From an uncultured Ruminococcus sp. (GTDB lineage Bacteria; Bacillota; Clostridia; Lachnospirales; Lachnospiraceae), in contig FMEL01000010.1 of the NCBI GenBank assembly GCA_900066355.1, positions 83,697-147,696 on the forward strand: a stretch of DNA of 64,000 nucleotides, written 5' to 3'. The translations under genes were made by a program, and so were the position numbers. The notes under the pieces were generated by a model that had not been told where the DNA came from, ran no database searches, and worked only from the letters and a program-made list of their open reading frames with translations. Below are positions 52,368 through 62,316 of this stretch, one piece after another; within the stretch, counting starts at the first letter, position 1; the number at the start of each line of letters is the position of its first letter.

Positions 52368-54602
52368 TTATATTTTTTTCAGCTTTGCAAATGCTGCAAA
52401 CATTTTTTTCGTACCAAAGCGATCAAAATCTACGGTAACCTCATAATCTCTGCCACCCTCTACGATATCTTTAACAATGCCGACACCGAATTTGACATGG
52501 CGCACGGTATCACCGACTCCGTAATCAAGCGAATCCGCTTTGGTCACTTTGAAGTTCTGTGGCTGAAATGCCTTCGTATGGAAATTCTTCTTCATCTGAA
52601 GATAACTGTTCAGCGAAGATTTCGTCTCCGGCATCTTCGGCTTGTGTTCCTGCACAGTATGTCCGAGTTCTACCAGTTCACGCGGAATCTCCCGCACAAA
52701 CCTGGATACACGGTTATACTGCGTCTCCCCACGTACCATACGCTGCTGTGCACTGGTCAGTGTCAGCTCTTTCATGGCACGGGTAATGCCTACATAGCAC
52801 AGGCGGCGCTCTTCTTCCATGTCGGAAGGATCTCCTGAAAAGATACTCATGCTACCCGGAAACATCCCGTCTTCCATACCGGCAAGATAAACATACGGAA
52901 ACTCCAGTCCCTTTGCACTGTGAAGCGTCATCAGAATCACATAATCCTGATTTTCATCAACTGAATCAATATCCGCGATCAAAGCGATTTCCTCAAGAAA
53001 GCCGGACAGAGTCGCTTCACGTTCTTCATCCTTCATGGCTTCTTCATAAGAAACTGTCTTCGAAATCAGTTCATCAATATTTTCGATTCTTGCTCTTGCC
53101 TCATCAGTATCCTCGGCTTTGAGTTCATCCACATAACCGGTCAGGTCAATGATCTCTTCAAGAAGTTCTGACACAGAATATGCCTGTGCTTTGCTTTTTA
53201 ATGACTGGATAAAAGTCACAAAGCCCTCGATCTTTGACAGACTTCTTCCGATTGAAGGAACCTCCTCCGCCACACGAAGGGCATCATAGAAACTGATGTT
53301 CATCATATCCGCATAATCCTGCACCCTGCCGACAGTCGTTGCACCGATGCCACGCTTCGGTACATTTAAGATACGTCGCACGGCAAGATCATCTGCTGCA
53401 TTGTCTACAGTCTTTAAATAACACAGAAGATCTTTGATCTCTTTTCGTGCATAGAAGTTTACACCACCGACAATCTTGTACGGGATATTCGCAAGCAGAC
53501 ATTTTTCTTCAAAAAGTCGTGACTGGGCATTTGTACGGTAAAGCACCGCGCAGTCATGATAATCTGCCATGCCTTCCCGATGGCGTTTCGCAATATCACC
53601 CACCACATATTCTGCTTCTTCATAACCATTCATAAACTGGCGAAAATGGATTTTCTCTCCTTCCGGGTTCTCCGTCCAGAGAGTCTTTTCTTTACGCTCG
53701 GTATTGTTGGCGATCACACCATTTGCCGCGTCAAGGATATTCTGCGTAGAACGGTAATTCTGCTCAAGACGGATGACTTTTGCATTCGGAAATACCCGCT
53801 CGAATCCCAGAATATTGCCGATATTAGCTCCGCGGAATTTGTAGATAGACTGGTCATCGTCACCTACTACGCAGAGATTTTCATATCTGGATGCAAGAAG
53901 GCTTACAAACTTAAACTGTGCAGTATTCGTGTCCTGATACTCATCAACCATGATATATCGGAACCGCTCCTGATAAGTCTGCAGCACATCGTCGCAGTTC
54001 TGGAACAGCTCTACCGTCTTTACGATCAGGTCATCAAAATCCAGTGCATTATTTCTTCGAAGTGCTGCCTGATATTCACGATAAACCTGAGCTGCTCTTT
54101 TCTGATTAAAATCTGCTCCGGCACTCACCTCCATCTCATCCGGATTCAGAAGCTCATCCTTCGCATGGGAAATCTGTGCCAGAAGTGCACGTTCCCTGAC
54201 TTTCTTTGTATCGATGTTCATCTTGCGGCAGATTTCTTTCATCAGGGTTTTCTGGTCATCTGCATCATAGATCGTAAAATTATTATCATAGCCAAGTCGG
54301 TCGATGTGACGTCTCAGAATACGCACACATGTAGAATGGAAAGTGGATACCCACACACTGCCTCCACCGACGTTGCCTGCGATCCGATCGACACGCTCAC
54401 GCATTTCGTGTGCAGCCTTATTTGTAAATGTGATCGCAAGTATATTCCACGGATTGATTCCCTTCTCCGCAATCAGATATGCGATCCTGTGTGTCAGTAC
54501 TCTGGTCTTTCCTGACCCTGCTCCTGCAAGGATCAGAAGCGGTCCTTCTGTATAGAAAACCGCCTCCTTCTGGCGCTCATTTAATGTATCATATATACTC
54601 AT
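52368..54602 (-). CDS. pcrA: ATP-dependent DNA helicase PcrA/UvrD
   Basis: 744 residues of superfamily 1A. Q motif LNERQKEAV, Walker A AGAGSGKTR, Walker B IMVDEYQDTN, GDDDQSIYKFRGA, LEQNYRS, VILMTLHSAKGLEF, RLCYVGITRA, and a C-terminal Tudor-like RNA-polymerase-binding region (VGDTVRHVKFGVGIV). It unwinds DNA 3' to 5' in repair and in conflicts with transcription. AGGAG is suitably placed. Full length. Confidence 0.95.
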   Translation of the reverse strand: MSIYDTLNERQKEAVFYTEGPLLILAGAGSGKTRVLTHRIAYLIAEKGINPWNILAITFTNKAAHEMRERVDRIAGNVGGGSVWVSTFHSTCVRILRRHIDRLGYDNNFTIYDADDQKTLMKEICRKMNIDTKKVRERALLAQISHAKDELLNPDEMEVSAGADFNQKRAAQVYREYQAALRRNNALDFDDLIVKTVELFQNCDDVLQTYQERFRYIMVDEYQDTNTAQFKFVSLLASRYENLCVVGDDDQSIYKFRGANIGNILGFERVFPNAKVIRLEQNYRSTQNILDAANGVIANNTERKEKTLWTENPEGEKIHFRQFMNGYEEAEYVVGDIAKRHREGMADYHDCAVLYRTNAQSRLFEEKCLLANIPYKIVGGVNFYARKEIKDLLCYLKTVDNAADDLAVRRILNVPKRGIGATTVGRVQDYADMMNISFYDALRVAEEVPSIGRSLSKIEGFVTFIQSLKSKAQAYSVSELLEEIIDLTGYVDELKAEDTDEARARIENIDELISKTVSYEEAMKDEEREATLSGFLEEIALIADIDSVDENQDYVILMTLHSAKGLEFPYVYLAGMEDGMFPGSMSIFSGDPSDMEEERRLCYVGITRAMKELTLTSAQQRMVRGETQYNRVSRFVREIPRELVELGHTVQEHKPKMPETKSSLNSYLQMKKNFHTKAFQPQNFKVTKADSLDYGVGDTVRHVKFGVGIVKDIVEGGRDYEVTVDFDRFGTKKMFAAFAKLKKI

Positions 54603-54714
54603 CAGATTTCTCCTGTCTCTTATTAATCGGTTCTGTATGCCGAACTGATGTTTTCATGTCTTCTGTTATTATACATGAAAGCCCACACGGGGTAAAGGAA
54701 ATTTAAAAAAACCA

Positions 54715-54743
54715 TTTACAAGTAGTATTTGAAACTATATAAT
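54715..54743 (+). promoter_or_regulatory. Sigma-A promoter of the DUF1836 gene
   Basis: TTTACA (54715-54720), 17-nt spacer, TATAAT (54738-54743); 61 nt before the start codon. Confidence 0.75.
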
Positions 54744-54803
54744 AAAGCATATAGGTGTCAAATCACCATTCTGCCTGTCTGAACAGGCCAAGGAGATGAA
54801 TAT

Positions 54804-55427
54804 ATGTCAGTTAATACAGAATCTATCATCCACAATATTATGGAACGTATTTCCGAAATCGGCTATGTGAAGCCGGAGGACATTCCGAATATAGATCTTT
54901 ATATGGATCAGGTAACTACTTTTATGGAAGCACAGCTTGCACATTCAAAGCGTTACAAAGATGACAAGATCCTCACCAAGACCATGATCAATAACTACGC
55001 AAAGAATAATCTGCTTCCTTCACCCGAGAAGAAGCGCTATTCCAAAGAACATCTGCTGGTTCTGATCTTTATCTACTACTTCAAAAACATTCTGTCGATC
55101 AACGACATCCAGACACTGCTCGGACCGCTGACCGACAAATATTTTAAATCAGATGAAAATATAGATCTCACTTCTATCTATACAGAAGTGTTCAGCATGG
55201 AAAAGGGCCAGATTGAGGCGCTCCGGAAAGAGCTTCTGGAACGTTACGAGATCGCACAGGGTACTTTTGAGGATGCACCGGAAGAAAATCGGGATTTTCT
55301 CAAGTTATTTTCCTTTATCTGTCTCTTAAGCTTTGACGTTTATGTCAAAAAAATGCTGATTGAGCAGATGATCGATGATCTTCGCGCCACGACCGATTAT
55401 GATCCGAAACACAAATCCAAGAAATAA
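54804..55427 (+). CDS. DUF1836 domain protein
   Basis: 207 residues, helical, cytosolic. The N-terminal half (about 60-110) looks like a MerR-type winged helix (TKTMINNYAKNNLLPSPEKK, RYSKEHLLVLIFI), so DNA binding is likely. The rest is a family-specific helical domain. Common in Firmicutes, often near stress or wall genes, no known target. AAGGAG is 8 nt before the ATG. Confidence 0.82.
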   Translation: MSVNTESIIHNIMERISEIGYVKPEDIPNIDLYMDQVTTFMEAQLAHSKRYKDDKILTKTMINNYAKNNLLPSPEKKRYSKEHLLVLIFIYYFKNILSINDIQTLLGPLTDKYFKSDENIDLTSIYTEVFSMEKGQIEALRKELLERYEIAQGTFEDAPEENRDFLKLFSFICLLSFDVYVKKMLIEQMIDDLRATTDYDPKHKSKK

Positions 55428-55458
55428 TATGCAGAACTTAACTTTCCTGCTTTCTGCA

Positions 55459-55490
55459 AAAAATTACCTGCATCACTGCAGGTAATTTTT
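55459..55490. terminator. Bidirectional terminator
   Basis: AAAATTACCTGCA-tcac-TGCAGGTAATTTT, a perfect 13-bp stem. It contains the last codons and stop of the convergent SH3-protein gene. Confidence 0.9.
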
Positions 55491-56210
55491 GTCTACATAT
55501 CCGTATTTTCCAAGTCGTTCAGAATATACTTTCCAGTAGGTACTGTCACTGGAATCTGCGATCTGTACGATATCTCCGGTATTCAGTCTGCCGATCTCAT
55601 TCGCATCATCATATGCCATCTCGCTTCGAAGAGCAAGATATCCGCTTGTTACCTTGACTGTCTTGCGGATCACCGGATTACGGTCTACAAGATAATCCTT
55701 ATTGACATATCCGCCTTTGTCAAAGTCCGGTGCATACACCAGCCAGTAAGTATCATCGCTGGTATCTGCGATCTGGACAATATCTCCGGAATACAGTTTC
55801 GCGATCTCATTAGATGACTTATAAGCTTTTGCATTACGAAGTGCCAGGTATCCACTCTGCACACTGACTGTACATTCATATGAAGAGTTTGCCAGATACT
55901 TGCGGTTCACATATCCGTACTTATCATGCTTTGATGAATATACATACCAGTAAGTACTGTCGCTCGCATCTACCAGTTCCACACTCTCGCCGGTGTAAAG
56001 CTGACCGATCTCATTCGCATCCCGGTATGCTTTCTCTGTACGAAGTGCCAGATATCCACTCGCAACGGTCACAGTGTACATATTCGACAGTTGTGTATCA
56101 ACATCAACTGCCTTCGGCTCTGCCATAACCGGTACAGAAACTGCAATCGTAAGCATCAGTGTCAGCAAAACTCTCGTGATCTGCCTGATCCATGTGTACT
56201 TCTTTTTCAT
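55473..56210 (-). CDS. Secreted protein with three bacterial SH3 repeats
   Basis: 245 residues. A signal peptide (VLLTLMLTIAVSVPVMA) is followed by three ~65-residue SH3_3 repeats starting TVASGYLALR, SVQSGYLALR and KVTSGYLALR, each ending in YGYVN/DxxYL. There is no catalytic domain. Such repeats bind peptidoglycan stem or bridge peptides, so this may be a wall-binding accessory protein for the autolysins in the window. ATG 56210 has GGGGG 7 nt upstream. Confidence 0.87.
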   Translation of the reverse strand: MKKKYTWIRQITRVLLTLMLTIAVSVPVMAEPKAVDVDTQLSNMYTVTVASGYLALRTEKAYRDANEIGQLYTGESVELVDASDSTYWYVYSSKHDKYGYVNRKYLANSSYECTVSVQSGYLALRNAKAYKSSNEIAKLYSGDIVQIADTSDDTYWLVYAPDFDKGGYVNKDYLVDRNPVIRKTVKVTSGYLALRSEMAYDDANEIGRLNTGDIVQIADSSDSTYWKVYSERLGKYGYVDKNYLQ

Positions 56211-56326
56211 AGTGTAGCCCCCTTTTCTTTCGAAGGACTCCGAACCGTCCTTGTCAAATTTTTTATTATAGTATATCATATATGAAGTTATTTCTGTAAA
56301 ATAAATTCATCAGGAGGATACAAAAA

Positions 56327-58042
56327 ATGCGAAAATTTTTATCCCTTTTTCTCGCCGGATGCCTGTTTCTTTTACTTCCGGTCACGACCTGGGCTTTTGA
56401 AGAAACTACTTATGAAAGTGAACAGGGGCAGGCCATGATCAAAGCTCCATCTTCATCTGTGTTTGGCAGCGGAGATTCCACTGATTCAACCGCTGATGCT
56501 GACAGTTCTGATTCTGATAATTCAGAAAACACCAGAGATACTGCTTCTTCCGGAATTGACTGGTCTGCAGCCAACACTGCCTCCCGTGCTTCTTCCGATA
56601 ACTCCGGATTTACCGTATGCATCGATCCGGGACATCAGGGCAGCTGGGTTGATATGAGTGCCCAGGAACCGATGGCTCCCGGCTCTTCACAGACCAAAAA
56701 CAAGGCAACGACCGGCACCACCGGCAACTATTCCAAAGTTCCGGAATACGAAGTAAATCTACAGGTGTCTCTCATTCTTGAAAAAGAACTGACTTCCCGC
56801 GGATATAAAGTCGTCATGACACGAGAAGACAACGATAAAGCGATCAGCAACAAAGAACGTGCGGAATTTGCCACCTCTGAGGGTGCAGATATCACCGTCC
56901 GCATTCATGCAAACAGCGACAACAGCGCATCCGCTGCCGGAGCACTTACTATGGCACCGACCAGCGCCAACCAGTATCTTGATACAGACCTTATCGAAAA
57001 AAGTAATACTCTGGCCGAATGTATCATAAACAGCTACTGTTCTGCCACCGGACTTGCCAACAAAGGTGTGATCTCTGCAGACAATATGACCGGTACCAAC
57101 TGGAGCACTGTACCTGTTGCGATCCTGGAAATGGGATTTATGAGTAATGAAAGTGATGACATGTATATCACTGATACTTCCCACCACGAAACAATGGCTA
57201 AAGGAATCGCCGATGGAATTGATGAGTACTTCAACATCGTTGCATCTGATCTCACCGGATCAGGAGAACATCTTTCCGATCTGACTGATACACTGGAAAA
57301 GACTTATGTCGATCCACTTGAAGCAACTAATGAAACCTGGGCAATTGCTGCCATAGATCTAAGTGACCATGCTTACAGTACTGTAAATGCAGAAGTATCC
57401 TTGCAGTCTGCCAGCGTGATCAAAGCTTTCATCATGGCTGCTGTCTTTGATAAACTTGTTTACACTGATGGAGCGACGGAACCTTCTTCTGATTATGAAA
57501 GCAGTCTGAAGTCTCTCCTGACCCAGATGATCACAGTCAGTGACAACGATGCTGCAAACGAGCTTGCACGCAGACTTGGCGGCGGGGATTTTCAGAAAGG
57601 CGCATCTGTCTTAAATGAATTCTGTCAGGAACACGGCTATACATCGACACATCTCGGACGGGAATTTCTCGCTTCCAACCCGACCGATGACAATTATACA
57701 AGTGCATCCGACTGCTGCCGTCTCCTGTCCGACATTTACAGCGGAACCATGGTAAACGCAGATGCCTCCGCCGACATGCTGGCACTTCTGAAAGCCCAGA
57801 CACGTACCGGCAAGATTCCATCCGGTGTTCCGTCCGGTGTGGAAACTGCCAACAAAACCGGCGAACTTTCTGCAGGTGACGGTCTCGGCGTAGTCGAAAA
57901 CGACATTGCGATTGTTTTTGATAAGGAGCATCCTTATGTTCTCTGTGTGCTCTCTAATAACATTCAGAATAATTCAAGTGCACAGGAAACCATCAAAAAG
58001 ATCTCCGCGGATGTCTATCAGTATATGACCTCCCGGAAATAA
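56327..58042 (+). CDS. Amidase_3 fused to a class A beta-lactamase-like serine hydrolase
   Basis: 571 residues. Signal peptide (SLFLAGCLFLLLPVTTWAF); Ser/Asp-rich linker (about 35-95); N-acetylmuramoyl-L-alanine amidase at about 95-305, with zinc ligands in CIDPGHQG, EYEVNL and RIHANSD and the catalytic Glu in ILEMGFMSN; then from about 340 a penicillin-recognising serine-hydrolase-like domain with SVIK (SxxK), SDND (SDN) and NKTGEL (KTG). The Glu166 ExxLN motif of true class A enzymes is not evident, so it may be a DD-peptidase-like or wall-sensing domain. An AGGAGG site precedes the ATG. One protein thus has two peptidoglycan-directed active sites. Confidence 0.88.
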   Translation: MRKFLSLFLAGCLFLLLPVTTWAFEETTYESEQGQAMIKAPSSSVFGSGDSTDSTADADSSDSDNSENTRDTASSGIDWSAANTASRASSDNSGFTVCIDPGHQGSWVDMSAQEPMAPGSSQTKNKATTGTTGNYSKVPEYEVNLQVSLILEKELTSRGYKVVMTREDNDKAISNKERAEFATSEGADITVRIHANSDNSASAAGALTMAPTSANQYLDTDLIEKSNTLAECIINSYCSATGLANKGVISADNMTGTNWSTVPVAILEMGFMSNESDDMYITDTSHHETMAKGIADGIDEYFNIVASDLTGSGEHLSDLTDTLEKTYVDPLEATNETWAIAAIDLSDHAYSTVNAEVSLQSASVIKAFIMAAVFDKLVYTDGATEPSSDYESSLKSLLTQMITVSDNDAANELARRLGGGDFQKGASVLNEFCQEHGYTSTHLGREFLASNPTDDNYTSASDCCRLLSDIYSGTMVNADASADMLALLKAQTRTGKIPSGVPSGVETANKTGELSAGDGLGVVENDIAIVFDKEHPYVLCVLSNNIQNNSSAQETIKKISADVYQYMTSRK

Positions 58043-58074
58043 AACAACTTCTGAATCGTTCAGACAGGTAATAT

Positions 58075-58127
58075 AAAAGGAACAGGTTATCGGAGTTTAC
58101 GTTGCTCCATAATCTGTTCCTCTTTTT
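58075..58127. terminator. Terminator between the amidase fusion and yerC
   Basis: AAAAGGAACAG and CTGTTCCTCTTTTT pair, with inner GGAG/CTCC; it suits both converging genes. Confidence 0.85.
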
Positions 58128-58155
58128 CTTATGTGATCTTTTTTGATTATGTCAT

Positions 58156-58470
58156 TTATTCTTCTGTCTTGCCTTCTGCTTCTTTTTCTTTCATTCTGGC
58201 AAATACCATCTCATAACCATCGTTTCCGTAATTCAAAGAACGGTTTACACGGCTGATCGTCGCGGTAGATGCACCAGTCTTTTCAGAAATATCCAGATAT
58301 GTGCGCTTGTCTGTCAGCATCTTTGCAACTTCAAAACGCTGTGACAGAGAAAGAAGCTCGTTGATCGTACATACATCCTCAAAAAATGTATAACACTCTT
58401 CTTTATTCTTCAGACAAAGGATTGCTTCAAATAAATGGTCAACCTCTTCTGTTCTGATTTTTTTACCCAT
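58156..58470 (-). CDS. TrpR-like protein YerC/YecD
   Basis: 104 residues with the TrpR helix-turn-helix: LSLSQRFEVAKML and DISEKTGASTATISRVNRSL. YerC of Bacillus belongs to this family; no tryptophan-binding role is established. AAAGGAG lies upstream of the ATG. In Firmicutes it often sits near pcrA and related repair genes, as here within 4 kb. Confidence 0.9.
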   Translation of the reverse strand: MGKKIRTEEVDHLFEAILCLKNKEECYTFFEDVCTINELLSLSQRFEVAKMLTDKRTYLDISEKTGASTATISRVNRSLNYGNDGYEMVFARMKEKEAEGKTEE

Positions 58471-58574
58471 GATCCCTTCTCCTTTGGTTCCATTTTGTTT
58501 TAGTCTTATTTGCTGTTCTATGTCTTATTCCGTATACATCGTATTTTAACACTTTAACATGTGAAAAGCAAGGA

Positions 58575-59297
58575 CTATTTTATTGCGTTAATATACCCCC
58601 TCAATGCATTCACAGAATGATTCACGACCAGCTCCTCTGGAAAATCCAGTTCTTCCAGAAGTACTCTTGCCGCATCAAATTCTGCAATGTGTGTATCAAA
58701 ATGTGCATCACTGTCCATCACGACCGGGACCTGATATTTCATACAGAATTTCAGCATCTTTACGTCATTTTCCCTTGCATTCTGCCGAAATGAATTCGGT
58801 ACAAGTGAATGATTGTTTACTTCCAGAATCTTACCATATTCCTTTGCCCCCTGTACGAGAGCTTCATAATCTACCTCATAACGTCCGTCATCCGGATGTC
58901 CGATAATATTGACATATGGATTCTTCATCGCATTCAGATACGCACTTGTATTTTCCTCACGTGTTCCCGGCTTCATGCACGGCAAATGAAGACTGGCAAT
59001 TCCGATATCCATTCCCCGAAGTTCCGTCTCATTCAGATCGACTTCCCCCTGTGGATTCAGGATATTCAGTTCTGCTCCCAGAAACAGTCGAATACCGTAA
59101 AGTTCTCTCGGAACGGTTTTCAGATTGTGAAAGTAATAATTATGGCAGGTTCCCGGCATCATCGGTGCATGTTCTGTAATTCCCAGAATCTCAAGTCCCC
59201 TGTCCGCTGCTGCTTTTGCCATTTCGCGCAGCGTATTATATGCGTGACCGCTTGCAATTGTATGTGTATGCAGATCCATCACGGTTTCGTATCTCAT
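58575..59297 (-). CDS. PHP-domain phosphatase, YcdX-like (second copy)
   Basis: 240 residues. MDLHTHTIASGHAYNTLREMA, ITEHAPMMPG, GAELNI, IGHPDD and MDSDAHFDTH give the complete PHP metal centre. It is clearly a paralogue of 2323-3036, but it has PDDGRYEVD where the other has CDNPAFPVD, and TEHAP where the other has TDHGP. It is nearer the canonical YcdX/histidinol-phosphatase-like sequence. Substrate unknown. Confidence 0.87.
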   Translation of the reverse strand: MRYETVMDLHTHTIASGHAYNTLREMAKAAADRGLEILGITEHAPMMPGTCHNYYFHNLKTVPRELYGIRLFLGAELNILNPQGEVDLNETELRGMDIGIASLHLPCMKPGTREENTSAYLNAMKNPYVNIIGHPDDGRYEVDYEALVQGAKEYGKILEVNNHSLVPNSFRQNARENDVKMLKFCMKYQVPVVMDSDAHFDTHIAEFDAARVLLEELDFPEELVVNHSVNALRGYINAIK

Positions 59298-59372
59298 TTT
59301 ATCTGTCCTCGTCTTTCTTGTATGCTGTCTGTAAACAGTATACTACCTTTTTTTCATTTTGTAGATACTCTG

Positions 59373-59401
59373 TTGAATTTTTTATCTGTCTAAAGTATAA
59401 T
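59373..59401 (+). promoter_or_regulatory. Sigma-A promoter of rarA
   Basis: TTGAAT (59373-59378), 17-nt spacer, TATAAT (59396-59401), 42 nt before the start codon. Confidence 0.8.
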
Positions 59402-59442
59402 GAGAACAAATGTACGTATTTATGTAGAATGGAGAGTCTTTT

Positions 59443-60762
59443 ATGGATCTGTTTGAATATGCTAAATCAAAAACTCTTGACCGTGAATCACCTCTGGCTT
59501 CCCGTCTTCGTCCGACGACGCTGGAGGAAGTGGTCGGCCAGGAGCATATCGTCGGTAAAGACAAATTATTATACCGCGCCATCAAGGCCGATAAGCTGAC
59601 TTCTGTCATCTTTTACGGCCCGCCCGGCACAGGCAAGACAACCCTCGCCAAAGTCATCGCCCATACGACCAGCGCCAATTTTACCCAGATCAATGCCACC
59701 GTTGCCGGCAAAAAAGACATGGAGCAGGTTGTACAGGAAGCACAGAATAATCTCGGGATGTACGGGCGCAAGACCATCCTTTTTATCGATGAGATCCACC
59801 GCTTCAATAAGGGACAGCAGGATTACCTTCTTCCTTTTGTAGAGGACGGAACGATCATTCTCATCGGGGCTACGACCGAAAATCCATACTTCGAGGTCAA
59901 CGGGGCTCTTCTTTCCCGCTCCATCATCTTTGAACTGAAAGCATTAAGTACCGAAAATATCCGTACTCTGCTTCTCCGTGCTGTCAACGACTGCGACAGG
60001 GGCATGGGCAATTACGGTGCCGTGATCGACAATGATGCCCTTGATTTCCTCGCCGATATGGCAGGCGGTGATGCAAGAAGCGCATTAAATGCTGTCGAGC
60101 TTGGTATCCTCACCACCCCGAAGAGTACTGACGGACATATCCACCTGACACTGGAAGTTGCCTCGGAATGTATCCAGAAGCGCGTTGTCCAGTATGATAA
60201 AAAAGGGGATAACCACTATGACATCATTTCCGCCTTTATCAAGAGTATGCGTGGTTCCGATCCGGATGCTGCAGTTTACTATCTTGCCAAAATGCTCTAT
60301 GCCGGCGAAGATATCAAGTTTATTGCACGGCGTATCATGATCCTTGCCTCCGAAGATATCGGAAACGCAGACCCGCAGGCGCTTTCTGTCGCAGTTGCCG
60401 CAGCACAGGCGGTCGAACGTGTCGGCATGCCGGAATCACAGATCATTCTCTCTCAGGCAGTCACCTATATGGCATGCGCCCCGAAGAGTAATTCCGCAGT
60501 CAATGCGATTTTTGCCGCGATGGATTCCGTGAAGCGTACACGCACGACCGTACCGGTTCACTTACAGGATGCACATTATGGCGGTCACGAAAAGCTCGGC
60601 AAAGGTATCGGTTACAAATATGCCCACAACTATCCGAACCACTATGTCGACCAGCAGTATCTCCCGGACGAAATCCAGGGAGAGCGCTTCTATGAACCGG
60701 GAGACCTCGGCTATGAGAAAGAAATCAGAGCTTATATGCGCAAAATTAAAGGCAGGGAATGA
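59443..60762 (+). CDS. rarA: Replication-associated recombination protein A (RarA/MgsA)
   Basis: 439 residues of the AAA+ clamp-loader family. Walker A FYGPPGTGKTT, Walker B ILFIDEIHRFN, sensor 1 IGATTENP, sensor 2 GGDARSALNA, then the C-terminal tetramerisation region (PVHLQDAHYGG, YKYAHNYPNHYVDQQYLP). It acts at stalled forks and single-strand/double-strand junctions. Full length. Confidence 0.95.
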   Translation: MDLFEYAKSKTLDRESPLASRLRPTTLEEVVGQEHIVGKDKLLYRAIKADKLTSVIFYGPPGTGKTTLAKVIAHTTSANFTQINATVAGKKDMEQVVQEAQNNLGMYGRKTILFIDEIHRFNKGQQDYLLPFVEDGTIILIGATTENPYFEVNGALLSRSIIFELKALSTENIRTLLLRAVNDCDRGMGNYGAVIDNDALDFLADMAGGDARSALNAVELGILTTPKSTDGHIHLTLEVASECIQKRVVQYDKKGDNHYDIISAFIKSMRGSDPDAAVYYLAKMLYAGEDIKFIARRIMILASEDIGNADPQALSVAVAAAQAVERVGMPESQIILSQAVTYMACAPKSNSAVNAIFAAMDSVKRTRTTVPVHLQDAHYGGHEKLGKGIGYKYAHNYPNHYVDQQYLPDEIQGERFYEPGDLGYEKEIRAYMRKIKGRE

Positions 60763-60812
60763 TTCCCCGCCTTTTGCTTATCATTATTCACCCTTCTCAT
60801 TGCCTGCGAGAC

Positions 60813-61325
60813 TCAGATCAGTTCGCCCATCAGGTTCTCATAAATCTCCTGGCTCTTTTTCGGCCAGTTACGGCAAATAGCCTGTGCCGCTTCTTTTCCC
60901 GGAGCTACCAGTGTCAGATCCAGAACCGTCGATTCTTTCTCAATGATCTGACAGCGCACTGCATGTGCTCCCTGTGGTGTCGTATAATAATCTGCCGGTG
61001 TCAGGATGCGTTCCTGCCTCTGTCCACCATGACTTTGAAGATATTCTTTTATTTCATTTTTGATTTCTCCGGACAGCTCCTTCTCAAAATAAGAAAGCGT
61101 CTTCGTTCCTTCTTCCGTCAGTTCGTAATAGGAACTGTTGGAGATCGTACGTTTCCGGAGTAATTCTGTTTCGGTCAGCTCCGAAAGTACCTTTTGCAGT
61201 TGAAAATAATCCGTGTATTCACGGTCAAGTATAAATTCTGAAATCTGAGAATTTGTCAGTGTTTCCTTTGCATGTTTCGCCATATATAAAACGATCAGCT
61301 TGTACGTTGTAAATGGTTCTGCCAT
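60813..61325 (-). CDS. DUF4364 winged-helix family protein
   Basis: 170 residues. The N-terminal 85 residues form a winged helix (TTYKLIVLYMAKHA, LTNSQISEFILD, SYYELTEEGTKTLSYFEKEL), as in PadR/MarR-like proteins. The C-terminal half is an alpha/beta domain of unknown role. The family is almost confined to Clostridia. ATG 61325 with AGAGGTG 6 nt upstream is preferred to the GTG at 61334 inside that site. Confidence 0.82.
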   Translation of the reverse strand: MAEPFTTYKLIVLYMAKHAKETLTNSQISEFILDREYTDYFQLQKVLSELTETELLRKRTISNSSYYELTEEGTKTLSYFEKELSGEIKNEIKEYLQSHGGQRQERILTPADYYTTPQGAHAVRCQIIEKESTVLDLTLVAPGKEAAQAICRNWPKKSQEIYENLMGELI

Positions 61326-61350
61326 TTCTGTCACCTCTTTCTCATACTTC

Positions 61351-62316
61351 TCATACTGTCTGATGTCTGAACTGTCTGCCCTGCCAGCTTCCCCGTATCT
61401 TCATCTCATGATGCAGAAGATTCAAAACTTCTCTCTTACGGCTTGCCCACAGAGGCGCGATCAGAAGATCCGCCGGTCCGTCTCCCGTCATCCTGTGAAT
61501 CACGATCGAAGGATCCAGATGTTCCAGACACTCAATCAGCAGATTCAGATACTCTTCTCTTTCGTAAACATGAAACTTCCCGGCGAGATAATCATCCGCC
61601 AGATCCGTCCCACGAAGTACATGCAGCAGCTGCAGCTTGATACCCTGTATATCTCTTCCGTTCAGATAGTCCATCGTCTCGAGGATATCTGCATCAGATT
61701 CTCCCGGAAGTCCCAGTATCGTATGAACGATAACCTGTATTCCATGTGACCTGAGCCGATGTACTGTCTCCTCAAAACAGGAAAGCGGGTATCCTCTTCG
61801 GATATAAGCGGCAGTCCGCTCATGTATCGTCTGAAGTCCCAGTTCGATCCACACCGGCTTGATCTGATTAAGCTCATCCAGAAGGGCAAGAACCTCATCT
61901 CCGATGCAGTCCGGTCTTGTCCCGATGGACAATGCTACTACGGAAGGATGAAGGATCGCCTCCGTAAAAATCTTTCGAAGGTATACGACCGGTGCATACG
62001 TATTCGTGTATGCCTGAAAATAAGCAATATATTTGTGAATCGGACGTTTCGCACGAAGCATCTCGATCTGACTGTCGATCTGATCGGTTATGGGAAGTGC
62101 CGCATCTGCTGCAAAATCGCCGCTTCCTCCGGCACTGCAGAAAATACATCCCCGGCTTCCCAGCTTACCGTCCCGGTTCGGACAGGACATGCCGCCATTC
62201 AGAGTCACTTTGTAGACTTTTTCGCCAAACGTCTGCTTAAGCATATAGTCCAGAGAATGATACGGCTTGCCATTCCAGTTTCTTATACTCTGCCCTGCAA
62301 CCGTCTTTTCACTCAT
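61351..62316 (-). CDS. Radical SAM protein, TIGR01212 family (YtqA)
   Basis: 321 residues. The [4Fe-4S]/SAM cluster cysteines are in MSCPNRDGKLGSRGCIFCSA, a wide CX12CX2C spacing that marks this subfamily; IELGLQTIHERTA and TILGLPGESDADILET are the other conserved blocks. Its physiological reaction is not firmly known. It overlaps the DUF624 gene by 4 nt. Full length. Confidence 0.9.
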   Translation of the reverse strand: MSEKTVAGQSIRNWNGKPYHSLDYMLKQTFGEKVYKVTLNGGMSCPNRDGKLGSRGCIFCSAGGSGDFAADAALPITDQIDSQIEMLRAKRPIHKYIAYFQAYTNTYAPVVYLRKIFTEAILHPSVVALSIGTRPDCIGDEVLALLDELNQIKPVWIELGLQTIHERTAAYIRRGYPLSCFEETVHRLRSHGIQVIVHTILGLPGESDADILETMDYLNGRDIQGIKLQLLHVLRGTDLADDYLAGKFHVYEREEYLNLLIECLEHLDPSIVIHRMTGDGPADLLIAPLWASRKREVLNLLHHEMKIRGSWQGRQFRHQTV

